Positions 1 to 5,022 of a stretch of 9,451 nucleotides of DNA are shown piece after piece (the first letter of the stretch is position 1; each line of letters starts with the position of its first letter). The stretch covers positions 1 through 9,451 of the forward strand of contig DATAYF010000757.1 of NCBI GenBank assembly GCA_036272735.1, written 5' to 3'. The notes beneath the pieces were generated by a model. It had not been told where the DNA came from, did not search any database, and saw only the letters and a program-made list of their open reading frames with translations. Position numbers and translations under genes: made by a program. The stretch is from DATAYF01 sp036272735. GTDB lineage: Bacteria; Chloroflexota; Ktedonobacteria; Ktedonobacterales; Ktedonobacteraceae.

Positions 1-76
1 CCCGTTGCCCTGGTTCCATCTCAGTCGCCGGCGTATCCAACACCCGTTGCACCGCCTCCACTTGCCATTGTTCCAT
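1..76 (-). CDS. N-terminus of an unidentified protein (cut by window edge)
   Basis: Reading leftward from the ATG at 76 gives 25 codons with no stop before the window edge, beginning MEQWQVEAVQRVLDTP. The start is well supported: an AAGGAGGTG ribosome site lies 6-7 bases upstream and overlaps the stop codon of the 80-residue gene, so the two genes are only 13 bases apart and probably translationally coupled. The fragment is too short to assign a family; it looks like a soluble helical N-terminus. It belongs to the minus-strand accessory operon that also holds the 80-residue gene and, before an apparent insertion, the deoxyribosyltransferase-like gene. Confidence 0.6.
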   Translation of the reverse strand, partial: MEQWQVEAVQRVLDTPATEMEPGQR

Positions 77-89
77 ACGCACCACCTCC

Positions 90-332
90 TTACGGCTTGC
101 CATTGATGAATGATAAAAACGCTTTTATTGCCTTCACTCGCTCATCATCACCTTCTCTCGCCAAACACTCGACATCATCCAATAAACACCGCTGAACACT
201 CTCCACGTTATGTCCAGCTTCCAGCAAATCTAGCACGCGTTCTGCTACCTTCTCTTGAGGAGAAAAAATCACTGCTTTTTCATACCGGTCTTCTGCAAAC
301 CGTTTGCATTGTCTATAATCCATCATCCCCAT
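90..332 (-). CDS. Small hypothetical protein, 80 residues
   Basis: I do not recognise a family. The product is charged, mostly helical by eye, and lacks any signal peptide or membrane segment; it has two cysteines in the middle and one near the N-terminus without a CxxC pattern. The start at 332 is chosen over nearby internal Met codons (residues 3 and 4) because an AGGAGG site sits exactly 5 bases before it. The downstream partial gene starts 13 bases after the stop, which indicates an operon. The leader in front of this gene is nearly identical to that of the deoxyribosyltransferase-like gene at 1922, and the DNA immediately upstream (from 355) appears to have been inserted, so the gene may have lost its original promoter. 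Small accessory or phage-type genes often look like this; no function can be stated. Confidence 0.62.
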   Translation of the reverse strand: MGMMDYRQCKRFAEDRYEKAVIFSPQEKVAERVLDLLEAGHNVESVQRCLLDDVECLAREGDDERVKAIKAFLSFINGKP

Positions 333-354
333 AGGCCCCTCCTCTCACAGCAAG
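330..354 (-). promoter_or_regulatory. Shared translation leader, copy 1
   Basis: On the minus strand this leader runs CTTGCTGTGAGAGGAGG, then 5 bases, then the ATG at 332. It matches the leader at 1920-1944 at 22 of 25 positions including the ATG. AGGAGG with 5-base spacing is a consensus ribosome site. The upstream half of the leader is also the 10-bp sequence duplicated at 1376-1385. Confidence 0.6.
345..354 (+). repeat. 10-bp direct repeat TCACAGCAAG, left copy (possible target duplication)
   Basis: TCACAGCAAG occurs here and again at 1376-1385. Collapsing the two copies joins the stop of the deoxyribosyltransferase-like gene to the leader of the 80-residue gene with a 30-40 base gap, as expected in an operon. 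A 10-mer match alone is not rare in a window this size; its position is what makes it notable. Confidence 0.45.
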
Positions 355-443
355 TGTGATTTGCCAATGGTCTTGGCCGAAGTTGACAAGCTATGGTTCC
401 TTTTCATAGGTAGTTCGTTGAATGCTCCTTTTTGGCTAGTTAG

Positions 444-468
444 GCCAGTTTCGTGTTGGAATGGACAG
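444..468 (+). repeat. 25-bp inverted repeat, left copy (flanks DinB gene)
   Basis: The sequence starts GCCAGTTTCG and ends GGAATGGACAG. Its reverse complement occurs at 1191-1215 with a single mismatch (position 453, G versus C). The 24 of 25 match is far beyond chance for this window. The two copies sit on either side of the DinB-fold gene, and no obvious target duplication lies directly outside them. Confidence 0.75.
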
Positions 469-596
469 TCATGCCTCCTTCTTTTTCTTGGTGTTGCTTG
501 AGCGTTTCCGCTTTTCCTCGCGCAAAGAGAATAGCTGGTCAGGGCCCCTAGAATGAAGGGTCTGTCATTTTTTAGCCGTGAAGAAAGGATCATACC

Positions 597-1124
597 ATGA
601 TGACAGAACAAACATATCCACTTCTGATGTTCTATCAAGGTTGGGAAAGGTATCAGCGAGACCTTGTGACGATGATCACACCATTGACCCCCGAGCACCT
701 TGTGCTCCCTGCCGGGCATCGCTCCTGGTCGATAGGGATGATTCTCCAGCATATGATCGCCGATCGTGTCTGGTGGTTTCAGTTCTGGATGGGTGAAGGA
801 GACCCGGCGCTCGCTCCTATGGCCCATTGGGACCCAAATGACGCAGAGGGGGAGAAGCGTCCGCTCACCTCTCTCGAACTCATCTCCGCGCTTGAGAGCA
901 CCTGGCAGATGATCAAAGCAGCCCTCTCCCGCTGGACCGCCGCCGATCTGGCTCAGATATTTTCCCCTCCATCCGTCATGAGCGCAGAAGAGCAGAAAGC
1001 CTTCGGCCCATGGACACGGCAGGAGATTATCTGGCATGTGCTTGAGCATGAGATCACTCATGGGGGCGAACTTTCTCAAGTCCTTGGCGGACTCGGCCTG
1101 GATGGCATCTACGGCAAGATGTAA
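597..1124 (+). CDS. DinB-fold putative metal-dependent enzyme
   Basis: The 175-residue product fits the DinB/YfiT-like four-helix family, a fold used by metal-dependent thiol S-transferases and hydrolases and by many stress-induced proteins of unknown substrate. The family metal triad is visible: H52 in the QHMIADRVWW helix, and H141 and H145 in the C-terminal HVLEHEITHGGELS stretch, the typical H-E-x2-H-x-G-E pattern. The length is normal and no signal or membrane segment is present, so it should be cytoplasmic. AAAGGA lies about 9 bases before the ATG at 597, and a second ATG follows at once at 600. A weak -10-like TAGAAT is at 549-554 without a convincing -35. The gene is alone on its strand inside a putative inserted segment. 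The family call is strong; the reaction is unknown. Confidence 0.85.
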   Translation: MMTEQTYPLLMFYQGWERYQRDLVTMITPLTPEHLVLPAGHRSWSIGMILQHMIADRVWWFQFWMGEGDPALAPMAHWDPNDAEGEKRPLTSLELISALESTWQMIKAALSRWTAADLAQIFSPPSVMSAEEQKAFGPWTRQEIIWHVLEHEITHGGELSQVLGGLGLDGIYGKM

Positions 1125-1190
1125 AGCAGCCTCCCGGACAGCAAGAACAGGCAGCGAACTCGCCTTTTGAACGGGATCACATCCCCTGAT

Positions 1191-1215
1191 CTGTCCATTC
1201 CAACAGGAAACTGGC
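1191..1215 (-). repeat. 25-bp inverted repeat, right copy
   Basis: This is the reverse complement of 444-468 with one mismatch. Its inner part (1201-1215) is at the same time the left arm of the nested hairpin at 1201-1318, so the 25-bp repeat and the hairpin belong to one repeat family. Confidence 0.75.
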
Positions 1216-1318
1216 GGGATCTGTCTGTCCACGTATCCTGGTGAAGGCTTCTCTCTTACGGGAAAGAGACCGTCCGATCTCACCAGGATACGTGGACAAA
1301 AAGGCCCGTTTCCTGTTG
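1201..1318. repeat. Large nested inverted repeat (118 bp)
   Basis: Three concentric stems can be read. The outer arms 1201-1215 and 1304-1318 pair at 14 of 15 positions. The middle arms 1227-1244 and 1280-1297 are a perfect 18-bp inverted repeat (GTCCACGTATCCTGGTGA and its complement). The innermost TCTCTT (1252-1257) pairs with AAGAGA (1264-1269) around a 6-base loop. It sits between the convergent ends of the DinB gene and the deoxyribosyltransferase-like gene. It is longer than a usual terminator and lacks a clear T tract, so a small non-autonomous element or an element end is more likely. Confidence 0.75.
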
Positions 1319-1371
1319 TCAAGCGGGATGTTGGACAAAAGGTCGTGACACAGCGCGGACAAAAGCGCTGT
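1294..1371. repeat. Three GGACAAAA units and a 7-bp hairpin
   Basis: GGACAAAA is repeated at 1294-1301, 1333-1340 and 1357-1364. The last copy forms the entire loop of a perfect hairpin, ACAGCGC (1350-1356) with GCGCTGT (1365-1371). Iterated short boxes next to a hairpin are typical of transposase-binding ends, but no transposase is present to prove it. Confidence 0.5.
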
Positions 1372-1375
1372 CGAA

Positions 1376-1385
1376 TCACAGCAAG
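1376..1385 (+). repeat. 10-bp direct repeat TCACAGCAAG, right copy
   Basis: This is the partner of 345-354. It lies 12 bases beyond the stop codon of the minus-strand deoxyribosyltransferase-like gene and marks the proposed right edge of the inserted segment. Confidence 0.45.
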
Positions 1386-1397
1386 CCATTGAATACC

Positions 1398-1922
1398 CTA
1401 CTTACCACCACACTCCGCGCACATCCAATGGCCCACCGGTATCCCAAATTGCTTCAGATCCCACGCATCCGCGTCAAAAGAACACTCCCGACACACCAGA
1501 TCCCCGCAATACTCACACGGATAGAGCACTCCCTCGCACGCACAGGCACAACAACGAACCTCCGGCAGGGAGACTGGCGCATACTCCAGGAGGTCTATGC
1601 GCTTCCCAAGCCGTTGCGCATAGGCCAGCTCCCGCGCGGTACTCTCTCCGATATATCCACCCACGTTAAAAATGCGCACCACATCTGCTTGCTCAATCTT
1701 CCAGAGATGCAGTACGTCAAGCAAAACCGCTTGCCCGGAAGTCAACCCCAACTCACCATCCCCTTTTTCCGCTCCAATCGTCAGCACAATGTATCCCCGA
1801 AGCGTATCCTGTAACCGCTCTACTTCAAACACCTCACGAGCACGTGAGGTTGAGCCACAATGCGCCACCACAAGCGGACGAGATTGTTGCTCCTTGATCG
1901 CCAACAACTCATCTAATGTCAT
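1398..1922 (-). CDS. Nucleoside 2-deoxyribosyltransferase-like protein with Cys-rich C-terminal tail
   Basis: The N-terminal 110 residues (numbered from the ATG at 1922) match the phage-type nucleoside 2-deoxyribosyltransferase-like fold. They show the early CGSTS motif (about residues 22-26) and the later FNVGGYIGESTARELAYA block, whose glycine turn and glutamate are typical of enzymes that bind or cleave the N-glycosidic bond of a nucleotide. The C-terminal 55 residues hold ten cysteines, with C-x2-C pairs in CEYC, CREC and CAEC, so a zinc-binding tail is likely. The ATG at 1922 is preferred to a GTG six bases upstream because the AGGAGG at 1928-1933 stands 5 bases before the ATG and overlaps the GTG. 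The gene was probably co-transcribed with the 80-residue gene before a segment was inserted between them. The substrate is not predictable; related proteins occur in phages and in nucleotide-based defence. Confidence 0.75.
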   Translation of the reverse strand: MTLDELLAIKEQQSRPLVVAHCGSTSRAREVFEVERLQDTLRGYIVLTIGAEKGDGELGLTSGQAVLLDVLHLWKIEQADVVRIFNVGGYIGESTARELAYAQRLGKRIDLLEYAPVSLPEVRCCACACEGVLYPCEYCGDLVCRECSFDADAWDLKQFGIPVGHWMCAECGGK

Positions 1923-1944
1923 AGACACCTCCTCTCACGGCAAG
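1920..1944 (-). promoter_or_regulatory. Shared translation leader, copy 2
   Basis: On the minus strand this reads CTTGCCGTGAGAGGAGG, then 5 bases, then the ATG. It differs from copy 1 (330-354) at three positions. It fixes the start of the deoxyribosyltransferase-like gene. Confidence 0.6.
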
Positions 1945-1990
1945 TCGTACAATAAAAACCGGCCTCACCTTCCTCTTTCATGCAGAAATC

Positions 1991-1999
1991 TGTTACAAT
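1991..1999 (+). promoter_or_regulatory. Extended -10 promoter element
   Basis: TGTTACAAT combines a TGn extension with a 5 of 6 -10 box (TACAAT). No clear -35 is seen about 17 bases upstream, which is acceptable for an extended -10. If it is used, transcription starts near 2006, which rules out the ATG at 1980 as start for the following gene and favours 2040 or 2064. Confidence 0.45.
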
Positions 2000-2039
2000 A
2001 GAAGCACAAAAATTGAAGATAGGAACGAGTACCACCAGC

Positions 2040-2504
2040 ATGAAAAAGGTCCAGCTACAAACCATGAGCATCGCTTTTCGACAAATTTGCGAGGGTGAGC
2101 GTGATTGGACGGCCCTGGGCAACTTTATGAACTACTGGTACAGCTATGCCAAGGATCGTCGCCCCGAACTGATGACCGATCCTCTGCCAGAGTATGACAC
2201 ACAATCGCTCTACCAACATCGTTGGGCGGTGTTTTGTGCCGCATCAGTTGAATGGTTTTGTGATACGTACACTGTACCCTGTCCTTCATGGGTCCACGAC
2301 CCCAGGTACACCGCCCTGGCTGATCCCTGGTACTTCTACGAACACGAAGAGGCAAAATCTATACTCCGGCGAACAACACCAAAGCAATTTACGAAGCGCA
2401 ACATCTTTTGCGGAGATAACTGCTATGCTAATAAGTGGGAACTGGCTGAATACGTACGCCACCGGAGAGCTGCACAGTCACCCCCACAAATCGCTACTTT
2501 GTAA
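2040..2504 (+). CDS. Conserved hypothetical protein next to a nucleotidyltransferase
   Basis: The product is 154 residues from the ATG at 2040, or 146 from the ATG at 2064, which gives MSIAFRQICEGERDW. It is rich in Trp and Tyr (NYWYSYAK, WFCDTY, WVHDPRY, WYFYEHEE) and has no signal or membrane segment. I recall similar proteins in Actinobacteria and Chloroflexota with the same order of WVHDPRY, then a W/Y-rich helix, then an RRN-[IV]-F ending, often beside a DUF6036-type nucleotidyltransferase. That is memory, not a search. Here the nucleotidyltransferase pseudogene is convergent and the two stops overlap by 11 bases. This supports a functional pair such as a toxin-antitoxin-like or nucleic-acid-modifying couple, but no activity can be named. 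The start is uncertain because neither ATG has a well-spaced ribosome site. Confidence 0.6.
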   Translation: MKKVQLQTMSIAFRQICEGERDWTALGNFMNYWYSYAKDRRPELMTDPLPEYDTQSLYQHRWAVFCAASVEWFCDTYTVPCPSWVHDPRYTALADPWYFYEHEEAKSILRRTTPKQFTKRNIFCGDNCYANKWELAEYVRHRRAAQSPPQIATL

Positions 2505-3041
2505 AGAATGTTTTTAACTTCTCAACAACACGATAGTCCTCTTGAGTGTCTCGACCAATGTACTTGTCGAGTAGCTTCTGGGCTTTCTTGCGAGTCGTAA
2601 CGTGCAGTTGAGTACACAGTACCGCTATATCCCCTCGGTCTTTCTTGCGACCAGCCAGAAGCTTATGCGTTAAAATGAAATCTTTGGGAGGAAGATACAC
2701 CTCGACCACATCGAACTTCTTCCACAATTTCATTTTCGGAAGCGGCCCAGCTACACGGATAAAATCACCCACACCGATACTTAACCAGTCAGCCGCTAGA
2801 CATTCATCAACAGCCACAAAACCTACAGCAGCCTCAAACAGCCGGTACAGCTCCGAACTTGAATACATTTCTGGGGACATCCACAGCGCATCAATATCAC
2901 CAGTCAGACTCCTAATTTGCCAACCTGGGTAAGCATGTATCCGCCACCGACTAACAGCAATTGGATCGGCTCTTGTACCCCGATAGCCTGTAATTCTTCC
3001 CCAAGGAGTGAAAGATAGCGCTCGATATCCTTTGCGTCCAT
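2494..3041 (-). pseudogene. Nucleotidyltransferase-fold protein (DUF6036/MNT-like), broken by a one-base frameshift
   Basis: Two frames join into one protein of about 182 residues. The first runs from the ATG at 3041 (AGGAGGTG ribosome site just upstream) through QLLLVGGGYMLTQVG, then hits a stop at 2904-2906. The second continues with RSLTGDIDALWMSPEM to a stop at 2494. Together they give the nucleotidyltransferase signature: hydrophobic strand, GG, then a D-x-D pair (GDID) as metal-binding residues, followed by the expected helical C-terminal half ending in charged repeats. Losing one base near 2914-2920 (an AAAT-type run on the coding strand) explains the break; inserting one base there gives an open frame. 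As it stands the protein stops before the catalytic aspartates and would be inactive unless the ribosome shifts or the base was missed in sequencing. The family is used in toxin-antitoxin and abortive-infection systems. Confidence 0.7.
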
Positions 3042-3105
3042 AGGCACACCTCCTAGTCTATCTAATGACAAGATACTAAATCCATCAAAACCTACAAGCA
3101 CATCA

Positions 3106-3134
3106 TTGACATATTTCAAAAACCTATCTATGAT
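3106..3134 (+). promoter_or_regulatory. Near-consensus sigma70-type promoter for the methyltransferase
   Basis: A perfect TTGACA at 3106-3111 is followed by a 17-base spacer and TATGAT (5 of 6) at 3129-3134. Transcription would start near 3141, giving a 40-base leader before the ATG at 3184. It lies in the gap between the divergent nucleotidyltransferase and methyltransferase genes. Confidence 0.65.
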
Positions 3135-3183
3135 TGTTAAATAGCAGCAGATACTTTAATAAAATAGTAACGGGAAAAAGAAG

Positions 3184-3639
3184 ATGGGCGAGCAGACACC
3201 GAAAAATACCTTGTACAATGGTGATAATTTAGAGATTTTACGCGAGCATGTACTTGATGAAAGCGTTGATCTTATTTATCTGGACCCACCATTCAACTCA
3301 AGCAGAAACTACAACGTCCTGTTCAAGAATGAAGGCGGGAAGGAAAGCGAAGCTCAGATCGTTGCTTTTGAGGATACATGGTATTGGAACCAGAACGCTG
3401 AAGATACCTATAGAAACATCGTTACGCAAGCTCCAATACATGTGTCTAAAATGATAGAAGCTCTACGTGACCTGGTTGGAACTAATCAAATGATGGCCTA
3501 CTTAGTTATGATGACCGCCAGGCTCACACAACTTCACCGTGTCCTGAAATCAACTGGCAGTCTCTATCTCCACTGTGATCCAACAGCAAGCAAGCCATTA
3601 TTTAAAAATGAACGTAAGACAGCTCTAGAAGCTAGCTGA
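3184..3639 (+). pseudogene. Beta-class DNA methyltransferase, truncated and frameshifted
   Basis: The 151-residue frame begins like a site-specific adenine or N4-cytosine DNA methyltransferase of the type III Mod kind: TLYNGDNLEIL near the start, the catalytic motif IV DPPF at residues 34-37 with the following NSSRNYN, and later the helix and strand ending in GSLYLHCDPTAS (motif VIII region). Such enzymes are several hundred residues long; the target-recognition region and the SAM-binding motifs X and I are missing. The break can be read exactly. After DPTAS the four bases AAGC (3592-3595) duplicate the preceding AAGC; without them the frame continues with the expected HYLKM and then stops after five more unfamiliar residues. 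The gene thus carries a 4-bp tandem duplication plus loss of its 3' two thirds. It has a good promoter but only a weak ribosome site (GGGAAAAAGAAG). A remnant of a restriction-modification locus is likely. Confidence 0.82.
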
Positions 3640-3689
3640 GTCAGATTACTAGCCAACCCAAAATAAACTCTTGCAGATTTCAAATCTTC
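3604..3689 (+). repeat. Diverged 86-bp direct repeat, left copy
   Basis: Aligned without gaps to 9267-9352 at an offset of 5663 bases, 61 of 86 positions match; the best part is 3651-3689 with 31 of 39. Shared blocks include CCCAAAATA and TTGC, and many differences are transitions, as in genuinely related sequences. It starts directly after the last recognisable methyltransferase codons and ends just before the promoter of the next operon. Confidence 0.6.
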
Positions 3690-3694
3690 TGGCC

Positions 3695-3724
3695 TTGACA
3701 GGAGCCTGAACATGCGTTTTTTAT
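3695..3724 (+). promoter_or_regulatory. Probable promoter of the four-gene membrane/propeller operon
   Basis: A perfect TTGACA -35 at 3695-3700 is followed after 18 bases by TTTTAT (3719-3724), a 4 of 6 match to the -10 box. The start codon at 3749 follows closely, with AAAGGAAAG as ribosome site at about 3729-3737. The -35 is certain by eye; the -10 is modest. Confidence 0.45.
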
Positions 3725-3748
3725 GGAGAAAGGAAAGAGACGACCATT

Positions 3749-5017
3749 ATGGCACACTCAATTGATGGCTATGCACTGGACACACCTCATGTAAATAAGC
3801 ATGTATCTACTGGACTCTGGAAGTTGCGTTTGGCATTCGGATGCACAATACTGTTTGCCGCGCTGGTTGGTCTGTTCGCATTGAGTTGGGATATCCAATG
3901 GCATATTGCAGTGGGACGGGATCGCACACTCACGGCGCCACACCTCTTCATCCTGGGAAGCGCTATGCTCATGGGACTTGCGGCTCTGGCATCGGTGCTC
4001 ATCGAAACGGTGTGGGCGCGACACAGCATACCCGTAGCAAAGAGCGGAACCACGTTTGCTGGTTTCTTCTCCAGTTCTCTCGGTGCCTACCTTGTGGGCT
4101 ACGGAGCACTCGATGCGGCGATCGGCTTTCCGATCGATCAATACTGGCATACGCTCTATGGGGTCGATGTCGCGATCTGGGCGCCTTTCCATGTCATGTT
4201 GCTGACTGGCTTTTGCATCTGCTGCCTGGGCGTGACGTATATGCTAATCGAGGGCGCTCGCCTGGCCGAGCAACAGGGAGCAACAAGAGCTGCACGCGTG
4301 GAATATCTGAGTGCGATCGTGGCGTTGGCGACCTTGATGGGTATGCTCTCTATCTTCTTACCGAGCGCTCTCAGCACGGGATATGTTTCCCTGGGCAAAC
4401 TGGCATTCACGGTCTATCCATTGATGCTCGGTATTATGGGAACATTTGTTTTGAGTGTGGCGATACGTGCATTGCCCTGGCGAAGGGCCGCGACGAGTGT
4501 GGCCGTTATCTACATGCTTTTCGGAGTCGTTCAGTTTCTGCTGATCCCACCGTTGATGACATGGCTACTGGGCGTTGAGCAGCAACGTCTGCTCCCGATG
4601 GCGCCGAGGGTTTCTTTTCTGGCAATGTTCTGGCAGTACCCGTTGATCGTCGCAGCCATACTCCTGGACAGTCTCACCTGGCTTGCACAGCGCAGGAAAT
4701 GGTCCAGGAGAAGGAGAAACAGGGTCACGTTTGTCGCAGCATCCGTTGGCATGAGCCTGGCAGCGCTCTTCTATCCGTTCTTCATCCACTCACAGCTCCT
4801 GAGCACCGCTTTCGTCTATAGCATGGTTAGCAGTGGATCCCATATAGTTGTGCATACTATAGCCAAAGGAATTCGAGCGGTTCCTCCTCAAATGGGTATG
4901 AATATGACTTCTGTGGTGATTGTGGTGATTTCACTCCTGCTGGGTGTGCTGGGAACATACGGTGGGTACTGGCTTGGTGGGCGTATGGGCGATGTGATGC
5001 AAAGAAAGGATCAGTAA
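3749..5017 (+). CDS. Polytopic membrane protein with duplicated His/Asp motif, function unknown
   Basis: I do not recognise a named family. The 422-residue product has about ten hydrophobic segments (roughly 27-46, 66-87, 102-125, 145-167, 187-206, 217-239, 248-270, 289-312, 326-345, 387-409), with a positive cluster at 315-325. The striking feature is a motif present twice with matching spacing: D48-x2-W51-H52-x3-G56-x-D58-x5-P64-H65 and D130-x2-W133-H134-x3-G138-x-D140-x5-P146-x-H148. The conserved His and Asp residues lie at membrane boundaries, as expected for a metal or heme site. Later come H347, H365 and H369 and a Met-rich loop, MGMNM at 382-386, of the kind seen in copper proteins. 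It leads an operon with a YtkA/FixH-like protein 5 bases downstream and a nearby cupredoxin. A role in copper or respiratory-centre handling at the membrane is an inference. CtaG- and CopD-like proteins were considered, but no decisive signature was seen. Confidence 0.8.
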   Translation: MAHSIDGYALDTPHVNKHVSTGLWKLRLAFGCTILFAALVGLFALSWDIQWHIAVGRDRTLTAPHLFILGSAMLMGLAALASVLIETVWARHSIPVAKSGTTFAGFFSSSLGAYLVGYGALDAAIGFPIDQYWHTLYGVDVAIWAPFHVMLLTGFCICCLGVTYMLIEGARLAEQQGATRAARVEYLSAIVALATLMGMLSIFLPSALSTGYVSLGKLAFTVYPLMLGIMGTFVLSVAIRALPWRRAATSVAVIYMLFGVVQFLLIPPLMTWLLGVEQQRLLPMAPRVSFLAMFWQYPLIVAAILLDSLTWLAQRRKWSRRRRNRVTFVAASVGMSLAALFYPFFIHSQLLSTAFVYSMVSSGSHIVVHTIAKGIRAVPPQMGMNMTSVVIVVISLLLGVLGTYGGYWLGGRMGDVMQRKDQ

Positions 5018-5022
5018 AGGAA

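Larger units (their letters stand above)
355..1375 (+). mobile_element. Putative inserted cassette carrying a DinB-fold gene
   Basis: This 1.02-kb segment lies between 10-bp direct repeats, is oriented opposite to the genes on both sides, and contains a 25-bp inverted repeat around its only gene plus a large nested hairpin and three GGACAAAA units near the right end. Its removal would restore a co-directional minus-strand gene pair. Against a classical transposon: there is no transposase, and the extreme ends (TGTGATTTGCC on the left, TTCGACAGCGC on the right strand) do not form a clear terminal inverted repeat. It could be a transposase-less cassette, an eroded element, or a composite of several insertions. 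The boundaries are inferred from the direct repeat only. Confidence 0.35.

Noticed and set aside
345..1379. Long minus-strand open frame (344 codons) across the DinB gene
   Set aside because: It is antisense to a well-supported DinB-fold gene, runs through the repeat region where it reads FCP-type repeats from the iterated boxes, and has no family features or ribosome site of its own.
1389..1814. Plus-strand open frame of 141 codons
   Set aside because: It is the antisense shadow of the deoxyribosyltransferase-like gene, with low-complexity composition and no plausible start signal.
3634..3689. Possible T-arm in the left repeat copy (TTTCAAATC)
   Set aside because: The stem is mostly unpaired and nothing tRNA-like lies upstream; it is kept only as part of the direct repeat.
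3841..4578. Plus-strand 245-codon frame inside the membrane-protein gene
   Set aside because: It is an out-of-frame shadow rich in Cys, Arg and Gly; the overlapping frame has clear membrane segments and conserved motifs.
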